Under the pieces are notes generated by a model that saw only the letters and a list, made by a program, of their open reading frames with translations, was not told where the DNA came from and made no database searches. Below, one piece after another: positions 28,972 to 38,717 of a stretch of 64,000 nt of DNA. Numbering within the stretch: position 1 is the first letter of the stretch; each line of letters opens with the position of its first letter. The DNA is from Candidatus Thorarchaeota archaeon. Lineage in GTDB: Archaea; Asgardarchaeota; Thorarchaeia; Thorarchaeales; Thorarchaeaceae. The translations under genes were made by a program, and so were the position numbers. Location of the stretch: NCBI GenBank assembly GCA_019057475.1, contig DXJO01000038.1, forward strand, positions 20,801 through 84,800, given 5' to 3'.

Positions 28972-29339
28972 AATGTATGTACGCTGCAGCGGACCTAGCG
29001 GGCACGATGAAGTTACAGTACGATGTCACGTGTCGGCTAATCCGTATGCCCTGCACCGCGCGCCTGGACATCAACTTTATTCTGAAGGCCTTGCAGGAGG
29101 GGGCGGACGGCGTGCTGATTGTCGGTTGTCATCCCGGAGACTGCGCGTACAAGACGGGGAACCTGGGGGCAGAGCGACGCGTCAGATTCGCAAGGAAGCT
29201 GATTGGCCAACTGGGCCTGAACGAGGGCCGAGTGAAGATGGTGTTCGTGAGTGCGGCGGAGGGCGACCTGTTCGCGAGGGAGGTCAACGATTTCGCTGAC
29301 GAGATCAGGGCGATAGGACCTAACCCTATTAGGCTCTAA
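28972..29339 (+). pseudogene. second mvhD copy, 5'-truncated with loss of QCC
   Basis: Near-identical to 27829-28209 but tgtatg[cagtgctgt]tac reduced to tgtatgtac (9 nt missing) and upstream sequence unrelated. Confidence 0.75.
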
Positions 29340-29466
29340 TGATCGTAGTCTGGCCTTAGCTTACTGACTCATTTTTTTGTTTGCAACGTCTGACTGGAAA
29401 CCTGATTCTCCCTAGGATGGGGCGCGCGATTCTAGTCGAAACCCACAAGAGGATTATCCGTCTAGA

Positions 29467-30285
29467 ATGGGATGGAGGCAAGAGAATAGAATGGTCGAAG
29501 ATGCATCCAAGGACATTGAAGGAGTCAGAAAGACGTGGGACGCGCATGCCAATAGGTACGATAAATGGTATGAGACCTTTGAGGGTGCAGTTGAACACTA
29601 CGTGGATTGGAAGCTACTAGAGGAATATCTGCCCGAAAACAAAAATGCAAAGATATTGGATGCTGCTGGCGGTACTGGAAGGATAACACTGCTTTTGGCA
29701 AGGATGGGGTACTCGATCACTCTGTGCGACATTTCTCCCAGAATGATGGACGTGGCAAAACAAAAACTACGCAAAGAGCGGCTCTTAGACAGAGTGCAAA
29801 TCTTAGAGTGCGATGTCCGTGACATTCCATTTCCTGACGAGAGTTTCGACTTTGTCCTCTGCTGGGACGGGATGATTGAGGCTGCAAGAGAGCTCATACG
29901 GGTAACAAAGAGAGGGGGAAAGATCTCAGTATTCCTAGTGAACAGATGCAGAGGGGCCATTGATCTATTTCAAGAAGACCCCACATCAGCTCTTGACCTA
30001 ATCAAATCACGTTCGGGCCATGTGCGTCATCATGAAATGAAACGTAGAGCCGTCAGTGCAGAAGAAGCACAATCGCTGTTTGAAGCAGGGGGGATTCGAG
30101 TTCTCGACATATATGCTGTATGTGGTTGGCTACCCCTGCTTCCTATCTCCAAGAAAGTTCTAAAGTCCCGCAGCTGGGATGAAGGATTCTTCAATCAGGT
30201 GACAGAAATGGTGTTAGGCTTGAGCAAAGAGCCCTCTGTTGGGGGGATGTCAAGACACTTGGTTCTATATGGAGAGAGAATCTAG
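29467..30285 (+). CDS. class I SAM-dependent methyltransferase
   Basis: 'ILDAAGGTGRITLLLARMGYSITLCDISPRMMDVAKQKL'. Confidence 0.88.
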   Translation: MGWRQENRMVEDASKDIEGVRKTWDAHANRYDKWYETFEGAVEHYVDWKLLEEYLPENKNAKILDAAGGTGRITLLLARMGYSITLCDISPRMMDVAKQKLRKERLLDRVQILECDVRDIPFPDESFDFVLCWDGMIEAARELIRVTKRGGKISVFLVNRCRGAIDLFQEDPTSALDLIKSRSGHVRHHEMKRRAVSAEEAQSLFEAGGIRVLDIYAVCGWLPLLPISKKVLKSRSWDEGFFNQVTEMVLGLSKEPSVGGMSRHLVLYGERI

Positions 30286-30320
30286 AGGCACCTTGAAAAT
30301 CCACTCTGTAAGGAAACGAC

Positions 30321-30379
30321 AGGTCAATGACTTCACTGACGAGATCAGGGCGATAGGGCCGAACCCGATAAGACTCTGA
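30321..30379 (+). pseudogene. third mvhD remnant (3'-terminal about 20 codons only)
   Basis: aggtcaatgacttcactgacgagatcagggcgatagggccgaacccgataagactctga encodes VNDFTDEIRAIGPNPIRL*, matching the 3' end of both other copies. Confidence 0.8.
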
Positions 30380-30684
30380 ACTCTAGAAGTCAGCAATTGA
30401 TTCTTCGACATGCAGTTAGGGTTGAGATTCGAGAAATGTGGGCGGAGCGAAACTGCTCCACTCCACAGCTCTCTTTCAGTAATCCAATTCCGAACGCAGA
30501 TATCGTGGAACAGCTCAGCTGGGTTCGGACCACCTCTCCAATGAATACAGAGCTAACAGCTCACTCAGAATATAGTTGGAGTAGACTTGTCGGATACCCC
30601 CGTCAATGTATTCCGATAAGCTGCAATCCTTATCAGATGCCCTCGTAGTTTGTATACTAGCAGGTCTGCATAAGGGGCGCTCAC

Positions 30685-31713
30685 GTGAGAATCAAAGAGA
30701 AACTCTGGGATTTCTTCTTGAACAGAATCATGTTGCCACAGATGGAGAAACGGATGTACCCTGAGAGATCCTTGGTCGCCAGGCCTGATGCGGTACGTGC
30801 CGCCGCTCAATCACCTGTACGGTTCGGCTTTCATCCCGGGGCTTTCGACCTCGAACACATACGAAGGCTCATGAAACGGCAACCAGGAAGCACATCCATC
30901 TTACACTTGATGGTACGGAGAATGCGTAACTCTGTTCGGTCTATCTCGGTTATGCCTTCAATCATGCGGAACATTCAGTATTCACACTCTTCTTTGGATA
31001 GGAATCCAAAGAGTCCCAAGACTCGAGTTGATGACAAGTTCTTGGGCGAGCTGGAGAGCTATGCAAAAACCCTCGGCATCGGTGCCGTAGGATATACGAA
31101 ACTCCCTCGAAACCTGATATTCCGTGACTTGGCGGTCCTGTACGATAATGCGATTGTGCTCACCATGGAGATGAACGCAAAGAAGATTGACAGAGCACCA
31201 AGCGAAGAGACCCAGGCGATGATCTTTGAAACCTATGATAGCCTTGGAATCGCATCCAACAGGCTCGCAGACTTCCTTAGAGAGCGGGGCTATGCCGCCC
31301 AAGCAAGTCACCCCCTCGGAGGGCCTGTACTGTATCCGCCATTAGCAGAGTTGGCCGGCTTAGGGTGGCACGGAAGACACGGTCTGCTCATCACACCGGA
31401 ATTTGGCCCAAGGGTGAGACTCACTGCCATCTACGTTAACATTGAGAACTTGCCGACTGATACGGAAAACCGACACGCTTGGATTCAGGAGTTCTGTTCC
31501 ACTTGCGGCCTATGCGTTGATAACTGTCCTCCAAATGCGATTTTCTCAGAACCAATCGTACACGAGGGCAACTCGTTGACGCACATGGATGTAGAGAAGT
31601 GCCTTCCATACTTCGCAGAATACTATGGTTGCACGATTTGCATCAAGGTATGTCCTTTCAGCAAAGGGAGGTTCGAGCAAATCAAGAAGCGGTTCCATGA
31701 AGGTCGTTCTTGA
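30685..31713 (+). CDS. QueG/reductive-dehalogenase-like 4Fe-4S protein
   Basis: CSTCGLCVDNCPPNAI and CTICIKVCPFSKG; 'LAGLGWHGRHGLLITPEFGPRVRLTAIYV' context. Confidence 0.75.
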   Translation: MRIKEKLWDFFLNRIMLPQMEKRMYPERSLVARPDAVRAAAQSPVRFGFHPGAFDLEHIRRLMKRQPGSTSILHLMVRRMRNSVRSISVMPSIMRNIQYSHSSLDRNPKSPKTRVDDKFLGELESYAKTLGIGAVGYTKLPRNLIFRDLAVLYDNAIVLTMEMNAKKIDRAPSEETQAMIFETYDSLGIASNRLADFLRERGYAAQASHPLGGPVLYPPLAELAGLGWHGRHGLLITPEFGPRVRLTAIYVNIENLPTDTENRHAWIQEFCSTCGLCVDNCPPNAIFSEPIVHEGNSLTHMDVEKCLPYFAEYYGCTICIKVCPFSKGRFEQIKKRFHEGRS

Positions 31714-31767
31714 TGTGTGATCAATTCGCATGCGTGCTTGGGATTCACCTATAGGTATTCCAACAAG

Positions 31768-31792
31768 GTTATTAACGATAGTTAATGATAAC
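31768..31792. promoter_or_regulatory. nested palindrome upstream of FTR1 gene
   Basis: gttattaacgatagttaatgataac: inner TTAAC-GATA-GTTAA, outer GTTAT...ATAAC. Confidence 0.45.
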
Positions 31793-31806
31793 TATGTCGA
31801 GCTTTG

Positions 31807-32700
31807 ATGATAGTTGCACCCATAATAATCTCATTGAGAGAAGGCATTGAGGCTGCTCTAGTTATTGCCATAATGATCGCCTACCTCCGTAGGTCGAATC
31901 AAAGAGATCTCACCCGATACGTCTTGGGTGGTGCAATCGCCGCCATTGTATCGAGTATGGCTATTGCCATATTGATGAGCATGCTGTGGGGTACATTTGA
32001 GGGCCCTCTACTTGCGGTGTTTGAGGGGACTGTAGTACTGATTGCTGCCTTGCTCCTCACAACGATGATTGTATGGATGTGGGGGGCAGGCTCCGGTGTT
32101 GCCGCTGAGATAGAAGACTCGATGAGTCAAAGAACGGCTCAGAACAGCGGCATTGGAGTAGCCCTCTTGGCATTTGCGCTCGTTCTACGCGAGGGGGTGG
32201 AACTAGTTCTGTTTGCGATGGCTCTAGCGATTCAGGACGGCCCCGAAACCTACCTTGGGGTGGCTATTGGGCTCACGCTTGCATTAGGTGTGGGGCTTGC
32301 AATTCATCAAGGATCCCTGAAGGTGAGCCTCAAGGCATTCTTCAACTGGACTTCTGTCCTTCTAGTGCTATTCGCTGCAGGAATGATGGCATATGGAATC
32401 CATGAGCTGCAGGAGGCAGGGCTGTTCCTGATTGGTCCTCTTGAGGTATGGAACATCAACCCTCCTCAGTTACCTGACGGAAGCTACCCGCTTCTTCATG
32501 AGAAAGGATTCATTGGTGCGATGTTCAAAGCCCTGTTTGGATACAACGGCAACCCCTCTGCGCTAGAAGTCATTGTGTATATCGGCTATCTTGTCGTGTT
32601 ATCGCTCTATTATCTCAGAAACAGAAGCGCGGGCGAAGGTGACACAAAGTCAGCATCTGATGGGAAAGACAATATCACTGTTGGCACTATATCCACATGA
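31807..32700 (+). CDS. FTR1-family iron permease
   Basis: REGIEAALVIA and REGVELVLF motifs in a 7-TM-like protein. Confidence 0.9.
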   Translation: MIVAPIIISLREGIEAALVIAIMIAYLRRSNQRDLTRYVLGGAIAAIVSSMAIAILMSMLWGTFEGPLLAVFEGTVVLIAALLLTTMIVWMWGAGSGVAAEIEDSMSQRTAQNSGIGVALLAFALVLREGVELVLFAMALAIQDGPETYLGVAIGLTLALGVGLAIHQGSLKVSLKAFFNWTSVLLVLFAAGMMAYGIHELQEAGLFLIGPLEVWNINPPQLPDGSYPLLHEKGFIGAMFKALFGYNGNPSALEVIVYIGYLVVLSLYYLRNRSAGEGDTKSASDGKDNITVGTIST

Positions 32701-32813
32701 CACGAATATGTGCACCATTAGAAACGCCTTTTACAGCACTTAATTCACAAATCTCTACAGGGGGAAGATAGAAACGTGAGAAGATACATCAAGATAGAGG
32801 GGGCGCCGAATAA

Positions 32814-33632
32814 ATGGTAAAGACCCAGAAAGAACGACGAACACTAAAATCTCGAGTCCGTAGGCAACTGAAAGACAATAAACTATGCGAGATAGCGTTT
32901 GATGAATTGGAGAGCGACGTAGAAGTCCAGACTCTCCTAGAGGACTCTAACAGAATGGCAATTGACCGTTTAGGCTACTCCGATCACGGTCATACACACT
33001 CACTGATTGTCACCATGAATGGCATAAGGCTCCTCAAAGAACTCAACAAGGGGATTGAGCCAACAATAGCTCACGAGGCAACTGGGGATATCAAAGATGC
33101 AGAGCTTGTCGTGTTGCTCGGTTGCTATCTACATGACATCGGGATGGTCACAGGCCGAACCAACCATGACGAATTCTCGGTTGTGTTTGCACTTCCTATT
33201 CTCGACAGGATTCTGGCGAAGGTATACCCCGGCGATAGACGCAAGCAGGTTCACATCAGAGGACACGTAGCTCATGCTATCTATTGTCACGATAAGGTTG
33301 CAATTCCCACAACAGTTGAGGCTGGAATAGTCGGAATCGCAGATGCGCTGGACATGACGAAAGGTCGTGCACGAATTCCGTTTGAGGCGGGAAGTGTCAA
33401 CATTCATTCCGCATCTGCAATGGCAATCGAGAAGGTTCAGATTCGTCCGGGAACGGAGAAGACAGTTCGAATCGAGGTCACAATGAACAATGCGTCGGGC
33501 ATCTTCCAGATTCAAGAACTACTAGAGAAGAAAATCAGGAATGCAGCAGCTCTTGTTGACCACATAGAGCTCTATGCTGTTATGTCCCCCCACGAGAACA
33601 AAATCATCAAAGAGCCCCTGAAAGTCCTTTAG
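32814..33632 (+). CDS. HD-domain phosphohydrolase
   Basis: 'DHGHTHSLIV..LGCYLHDIGMV..HDEFSVV..GIVGIADALDMTKGRA'. Confidence 0.82.
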   Translation: MVKTQKERRTLKSRVRRQLKDNKLCEIAFDELESDVEVQTLLEDSNRMAIDRLGYSDHGHTHSLIVTMNGIRLLKELNKGIEPTIAHEATGDIKDAELVVLLGCYLHDIGMVTGRTNHDEFSVVFALPILDRILAKVYPGDRRKQVHIRGHVAHAIYCHDKVAIPTTVEAGIVGIADALDMTKGRARIPFEAGSVNIHSASAMAIEKVQIRPGTEKTVRIEVTMNNASGIFQIQELLEKKIRNAAALVDHIELYAVMSPHENKIIKEPLKVL

Positions 33633-33767
33633 GGTTTCTTTGGTTACAACTTGTCACTTTCGGACATAGTTCAGTGCGATTTCGTGCAAACAGTTAATAT
33701 ATATGAGCTAGAACGAACACGAAACCCTGACGCATATACCGGTCTGTCACATTCTGGAGATGATGCG

Positions 33768-34205
33768 ATGAAACTTGATCCTATTGACCAGCAGATTATC
33801 ACAATGTTGCAGAACGATGGGAGACGCTCCTACTCTGAGATAGCAGAAACAGTAGGACGCACAGAAGTTACGATTCGGCGTCGCGTTCGTAGACTTGTGG
33901 ATGAAGGGACTATCAAACGGTTTACAGTCGTTCTAGATCCGCTCAAGACTGGACATAAGATTCGCGCGATTATTCGTGTCAAGACAATGATGAAACAGGC
34001 CAGCTTGATTGCCGAGAAGGTGAAGGGGTACGAGGAGGTCGATGAGGCGTATTTCTTGGATGGAGCTTGTGGGCTTATGTTGAAAGTTACTGTTGATGAC
34101 CTTGGGGGACTGCGCAGATTCCTAGAGAAACAACTGGGCAGTGTTTCAGGTGTGGGTGAAGTGGAAACCTGCATCATTCTTGAAGACATCAAGACAATTA
34201 CCTAG
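33768..34205 (+). CDS. Lrp/AsnC-family transcriptional regulator
   Basis: 'LDPIDQQIITMLQNDGRRSYSEIAETVGRTEVTIRRRVRRLVDEGTIKRFTVVLDP'. Confidence 0.92.
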   Translation: MKLDPIDQQIITMLQNDGRRSYSEIAETVGRTEVTIRRRVRRLVDEGTIKRFTVVLDPLKTGHKIRAIIRVKTMMKQASLIAEKVKGYEEVDEAYFLDGACGLMLKVTVDDLGGLRRFLEKQLGSVSGVGEVETCIILEDIKTIT

Positions 34206-34208
34206 ACT

Positions 34209-34652
34209 GTGAGGCTTCTAAAGGTGCAATACACACTGCATCTTCGAGACCGTGACTTGAGCTTGTTACACACTCATGCCGAGAATTGTCTGCCCCTTGA
34301 ATCAGTCGCACTTCTATTTGGCGTCATTGAAGACCATCTAGTGGTCGTTACGCGCATAGAGTGCGTCAGAAATGAGTCTGACAAAGCAGCAACGTCATTT
34401 TACGTCAATCCGGAAGAGGAGTATCAACTTCTGATGGATGCAGAGGCGCGAGGAGAGGAACTGGTCGGAATCTTCCACTCACATCCGGCGGCCCTAATGC
34501 CTTCATCCTCCGACCTTGACAACATGCGACTTAATCCAGTTGTCTGGTTGATAGCCTCGAAGACATCCGGAGCTTGGAGTAGCAAGGGGTTTGTCTTGGA
34601 TGATGCAATTGCAGTTGAAATTCCCATAATGATCATGGCAGATGTTAGCTAG
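34209..34652 (+). CDS. JAB/MPN (JAMM) metalloprotease-like protein
   Basis: JAMM motif: HSHPAALMPSSSD with upstream Glu. Confidence 0.85.
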   Translation: MRLLKVQYTLHLRDRDLSLLHTHAENCLPLESVALLFGVIEDHLVVVTRIECVRNESDKAATSFYVNPEEEYQLLMDAEARGEELVGIFHSHPAALMPSSSDLDNMRLNPVVWLIASKTSGAWSSKGFVLDDAIAVEIPIMIMADVS

Positions 34653-34954
34653 CTCAATCCCCTTATCGTACCTGAGGTTTTCATAGGTTCGAACGATACA
34701 CGAGTGTTTCCAATTGAATTTATCATTACAGCAGAGGCTATCACTTTCTCGAGCGCAGCCGCATTGCACTGAAGAATCCCAGTTCCTTTCTTTGCGTCGT
34801 AGCTGTTCAAATAGAACTTGGAATCTGCTGCGCATATTTCGCCGTATAGCGAGAGCAAACTTGACCAAATAGCATTCGAGAACTGCTTCTCCGAGATCTC
34901 TGCACCATTCCTGTGCAGAGTGAACTGCAGATACCGCTTTCTAGTCTTTTTCAC
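34649..34954 (-). CDS. RNase P protein component Pop5-like (Rnp2)
   Basis: Sequence pattern 'RKRYLQFTLHRNG..FSNAIWSSLLSLYGEICAADSKFYLNSYDAKKGTGILQCN' and adjacency to Rpp30. Confidence 0.78.
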   Translation of the reverse strand: MKKTRKRYLQFTLHRNGAEISEKQFSNAIWSSLLSLYGEICAADSKFYLNSYDAKKGTGILQCNAAALEKVIASAVMINSIGNTRVSFEPMKTSGTIRGLS

Positions 34955-35642
34955 GATTACCCCCTCGCTTCACAATCTCAACCCCCGGACCTACAAACTC
35001 CGAACTCAGCTTTCTCTCATTACGCTCAACAATCCGCTGAGGGGTATTGAACACGGCCTCTCTCGAATCTACTCTATTCATGCCAAGCATGAAACCAATG
35101 TATGTCATGGCCATTGGAGATCTCATGTTGATTGGATGGCTTGCTCCGCTCGATAGCACAATCTTCATGCCTGCATCGAGAGCAATTCTTGTAGATTCTC
35201 TGAAGCCCTTGAGGACCCTTGATCTATTCAGTCCTGCGGACTGCAGAATGGCCGTAAACTGAATCTCCAAGGCAGTTCCTGAATGTTCAGCCATGTGGGC
35301 CGTGCTTTCCTTTAGTGTGCTGCCAATATTGTCCTCTCCCAGGGTAAGCAGGTCTACCCTACGGTCCTCAGCCGCCCAATTCGAGGTTTCCACACCAGCT
35401 AACGGAAATGCTACAATTACTGCACGTCTTCTTAGATTTCCCAGTTCCTTCTTCAAGGAATGTATGCGTTTGCCATCTAAGACGGCCCGAGCGTATAGGA
35501 CAAGTCCTTTCCTACTCACCACGACGGGTTCATCGAGATTAATCGAAGGTGCAATTCCAGTGATTCCAAGCCTACCTGCCATATCTTCGAATTCACCTAA
35601 CCTTTCTGAGCCGGGAATTCTCACATTCAGGTCTATTGGCAT
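34941..35642 (-). CDS. RNase P protein component p30 (Rnp3)
   Basis: 'DLNVRIP', 'LSSGASHPINMRSPMAM', operon context with Pop5 and L15e. Confidence 0.8.
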   Translation of the reverse strand: MPIDLNVRIPGSERLGEFEDMAGRLGITGIAPSINLDEPVVVSRKGLVLYARAVLDGKRIHSLKKELGNLRRRAVIVAFPLAGVETSNWAAEDRRVDLLTLGEDNIGSTLKESTAHMAEHSGTALEIQFTAILQSAGLNRSRVLKGFRESTRIALDAGMKIVLSSGASHPINMRSPMAMTYIGFMLGMNRVDSREAVFNTPQRIVERNERKLSSEFVGPGVEIVKRGGNREKD

Positions 35643-35662
35643 TAGAACTGTCCTCCAGAAAC

Positions 35663-36106
35663 CTACAGTTGGCTCCTCACCAGAGCGATTGCATCATCAA
35701 GAACACACCTAGGATACTGTCTTAGATATACTTTGACACCGACAATGTCAGGGCCTCGGGCTAGAGTGATCCGTTCCAAGAAGGCTTCCTGCTTGTCAAG
35801 CCTGAGAAAGAGCACGCACCGTTCGCTAATGCGTTTATGCAATGTTCTGCCAATTTCGAGTCTGTCTTCTTGAGGGAACGCCTTCATTAGATAGTCAAAT
35901 GTGAGCTTACAGTCCTTCTTCCGATTCAGAACCGCAGAAACAATGACAATCGGGACTTGGTTGTGACTCTGCGTCTTGTTCATCTCTATTTTCAGGTCCT
36001 GACGAATCTCCTCCGCGTAAACATTCGTCACAGCAGCCCTTACTCTATCTATACTCTCAGTTGCATGCGAGTAGGCCCGCGCTTCTATTCGGCTAATGAA
36101 TGGCAT
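35663..36106 (-). CDS. archaeal RNA-binding protein (DUF54/PF01877-like)
   Basis: Sequence pattern and L15e-Rpp30-Pop5 operon position. Confidence 0.7.
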   Translation of the reverse strand: MPFISRIEARAYSHATESIDRVRAAVTNVYAEEIRQDLKIEMNKTQSHNQVPIVIVSAVLNRKKDCKLTFDYLMKAFPQEDRLEIGRTLHKRISERCVLFLRLDKQEAFLERITLARGPDIVGVKVYLRQYPRCVLDDAIALVRSQL

Positions 36107-36135
36107 GTTAGACCCCGTCAGAGGATTTTCATCAA

Positions 36136-36717
36136 CTACTTACCTACGTTACCCTTTGCACCAAGAGACGGCCTGATTTTCTCGGCACCTTTGCCCTTCT
36201 TCCTCAAGCCTCTACTTCTCTTACCGGCTGAAGTGAGTCCGCGATTTTCACGTCCCTTTTGAGTAACGTCACAGATCCAGTTGATTTGCGGATCATTATA
36301 GATGACAGGATGATTTGGATCCACCATGATTACTTCATGCCAGACCCACTTATGATCCGAACCGACCCAATACGAGTTGAGCACACGAAGGTTTGGAAGC
36401 TTCCGACCAGCCCGCTCTTCAGCAATCCACCGCCGTGATTTTTGAGGTGTGTATTTGACCACACCCATACTCCTGGGTTTCCTGCCCATTTTGGGTCTTG
36501 GCTTCTCACGCGGTCCTCTGCCAGTCATGACTCTGACAACCACATAACCTTGCTTTGCCTTGTAACCCAAATTGCGCGCCCTTCCAAGCCTCGTTGGTCG
36601 CTTGAGTCTTACAATTCTACCTTGTTTTCTCCAGATCATCAATCTGCTTCTAACAATCTCGGAGCGCTCTTTCTGCTCGTTAATCCAGGCTACATTCATG
36701 TGTCTATAAGCCGACAT
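36136..36717 (-). CDS. rpl15e: 50S ribosomal protein L15e
   Basis: '[57 protein letters not shown]'. Confidence 0.95.
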   Translation of the reverse strand: MSAYRHMNVAWINEQKERSEIVRSRLMIWRKQGRIVRLKRPTRLGRARNLGYKAKQGYVVVRVMTGRGPREKPRPKMGRKPRSMGVVKYTPQKSRRWIAEERAGRKLPNLRVLNSYWVGSDHKWVWHEVIMVDPNHPVIYNDPQINWICDVTQKGRENRGLTSAGKRSRGLRKKGKGAEKIRPSLGAKGNVGK

Positions 36718-36751
36718 TTCAATTGCCTTCCTTTGCAGTGATTAAATTCGC

Positions 36752-36852
36752 TTTGTTTGTGGTTCAGCCCTAATGGGCCACATCCCTTGCGGACGTATCC
36801 GCCAACACAAAGGAACGGTTTGGCCTGACCAAGCATTCTTGGTCTAAGCCAA
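36752..36852 (-). ncRNA. candidate structured leader RNA of the L15e operon
   Basis: Several perfect inverted repeats in a 180-nt gap: TTTGTG/CACAAA, GCCC-TAAT-GGGC, GCGGA-CGTA-TCCGC, GACCAAG-CATT-CTTGGTC nested in TTGGC/GCCAA. Confidence 0.45.
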
Positions 36853-36894
36853 TCCCTGTCCATTGATATTCGCTTAAAGAGTTAGCGATGCAAC

Positions 36895-37812
36895 TTACTT
36901 GAACTCGTTGATGACCTTCTCAGCGGTCAGCTCGCCGACCCTTACTTGCGCCTCTTTAGTAGATGACGCGAGGTGTGGCGTTGCGACTAATCTCGGGTGT
37001 TTTACGAGTTTCCAGTCGGTTGGTGGTTCAGCAGTGTAAACATCAAGAGCAGCGCCAGCTATCAGTCCCTCGTCAAGCGCTCTTAGGAGTGCTGCTTCGT
37101 CAACGACACCCCCACGAGCTGTGTTTATCACATACGCAGTCTTCTTCATGCGCTTGAACTGATCATCACCAATCATACCCTTGGTTTCCGGTGACATGGG
37201 CACATTCATTGTGAGATAGTCTGCTTGCTCAATCATTTCGTCAAGCTCTACCTGTGTAGCGCCCAGTTTCTTTGCCTCCTCCTCTCTGCCAGGCCTGTCT
37301 TTCTTGACAATCATGACCTCCATGTCGAAGGCCTTGCCGCGTTTGATAATCTCCTTACCAATTCGTCCGAAGCCAATCACACCAAGCTTCTTCTGCCAGA
37401 GTTCGGTGCCCTTGAGCTTCTTCTTCTCCCACCTCTCATCCTTCATGGAGCTGTCCGCCACGGGAACTTTCCTAGCAAGAGCGAACATCAGAGCAAAGAC
37501 CATCTCAGCCACAGACACGGATGGAGCCTCTGGTGTGTTCATCACCTTCACTCCGTGCGTCTTAGCAGCTTCTTGGTCCACATTATCCAGGCCAACCCCT
37601 GCTCTAACAATCAGTTTTAGATTATCAGCAGCGGCTATGACGTCCTTTGTCATCTTTGTAGCACTTCGGATAACAACACAATCAAACCCTTTGATCTGCT
37701 CCTCAATGGGACCATCCTTTTCCTTGTTTCTGAGAACAATCTCAAGACCTGCATCTTTCATTTTCTGCACAGCTGATTCTGCTAATGCATCTGCAATAAG
37801 TATTCGAGCCAT
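36895..37812 (-). CDS. serA: D-3-phosphoglycerate dehydrogenase/2-hydroxyacid dehydrogenase
   Basis: 'LGVIGFGRIGKEIIKRGKAF', 'INTARGGVVDEAALLRALDEG', 'GAALDVYTAEPP'. Confidence 0.92.
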   Translation of the reverse strand: MARILIADALAESAVQKMKDAGLEIVLRNKEKDGPIEEQIKGFDCVVIRSATKMTKDVIAAADNLKLIVRAGVGLDNVDQEAAKTHGVKVMNTPEAPSVSVAEMVFALMFALARKVPVADSSMKDERWEKKKLKGTELWQKKLGVIGFGRIGKEIIKRGKAFDMEVMIVKKDRPGREEEAKKLGATQVELDEMIEQADYLTMNVPMSPETKGMIGDDQFKRMKKTAYVINTARGGVVDEAALLRALDEGLIAGAALDVYTAEPPTDWKLVKHPRLVATPHLASSTKEAQVRVGELTAEKVINEFK

Positions 37813-37905
37813 CGTTGAAACCTCTCAATCTGACGACGCGCCAAGTCAACCCATTGCCATCTTAAACTTGACGACTCCAATATTTTCTTAAGTCTGGGCG
37901 CCGTT

Positions 37906-38451
37906 TTGAGGATTATGAAGCGCGAGTTGAAGCCTTCCACGGCATTAGTTCCTTGTCCTGTTGTCCTCCTTAGTGTCACGGGAGAGGAAAAACCCAACAT
38001 AATCACGCTCTCTTGGGCTGCAAATGTATGTAGCAAGCCACCCACAATTGCAGTTGGCATAAGGCAAAATCGTTACAGCCACAAGATGGTGCAAGAAGCT
38101 GGTGACTTCGTCTTGAACATACCCTCAGCCAAGCAGATTGAGGCGACTGTGTTCTCCGGCACGAAGTCAGGCCGTGAATTTGACAAGTTTGCAGAGTGTG
38201 GATTCACAGCTGCAAAAGCATCCAAAGTAACATCACCAATGATAGAGGAGTGCCCAATCAACATAGAATGCAAGACAACGCAGATAGTTGGACTTGGATC
38301 TCATGATTTGTTCATTGCCGAAGTTGTTGCGGTACATATAGACGAATCAGTACTAGGAGAGAAAGGGCGTCTGGATCCTTCAAAGGCACGCTTTTTCACC
38401 TATCTACCACTGATAGGCAAGTACTGGACATTGGGAGAACAACTGCCCTAG
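37906..38451 (+). CDS. flavin reductase-like (FMN-binding) protein
   Basis: 'PCPVVLLSVTGEEKPNIITLSWAANVCSKPPTIAVGIR'. Confidence 0.88.
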   Translation: MRIMKRELKPSTALVPCPVVLLSVTGEEKPNIITLSWAANVCSKPPTIAVGIRQNRYSHKMVQEAGDFVLNIPSAKQIEATVFSGTKSGREFDKFAECGFTAAKASKVTSPMIEECPINIECKTTQIVGLGSHDLFIAEVVAVHIDESVLGEKGRLDPSKARFFTYLPLIGKYWTLGEQLP

Positions 38452-38717
38452 ACCGCTTCAACCTCTAGCTCTATTTCCGCCTCTGATTCTTCGCACGATT
38501 CAGAAGAAACGTAGGCACCAAAGGGAATGTGACTATGGGCGAGGAATATATCGAATGTTATTCCCGCGAGAAAACTCCAAGAAAAAAATGATTCAATCGA
38601 TGCTGTACAAGTCTGCCATGCACTCCATCCATCTGAGCCAGGCGTCTCCTGCTTCATGGTGGAGTTCCAGCTCATTCAGATTCGGAGCAATTTACGTGGA
38701 ATTGTTGTTCCCAGACA

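Noticed and set aside
33651-33767. N-terminal extension of the Lrp-like ORF
   Set aside because: Runs through the promoter region (aatatatat); ATG 33768 matches the usual Lrp N-terminus
38448-38675. 75-aa minus-strand ORF overlapping the flavin reductase stop
   Set aside because: No motif; convergent overlap only
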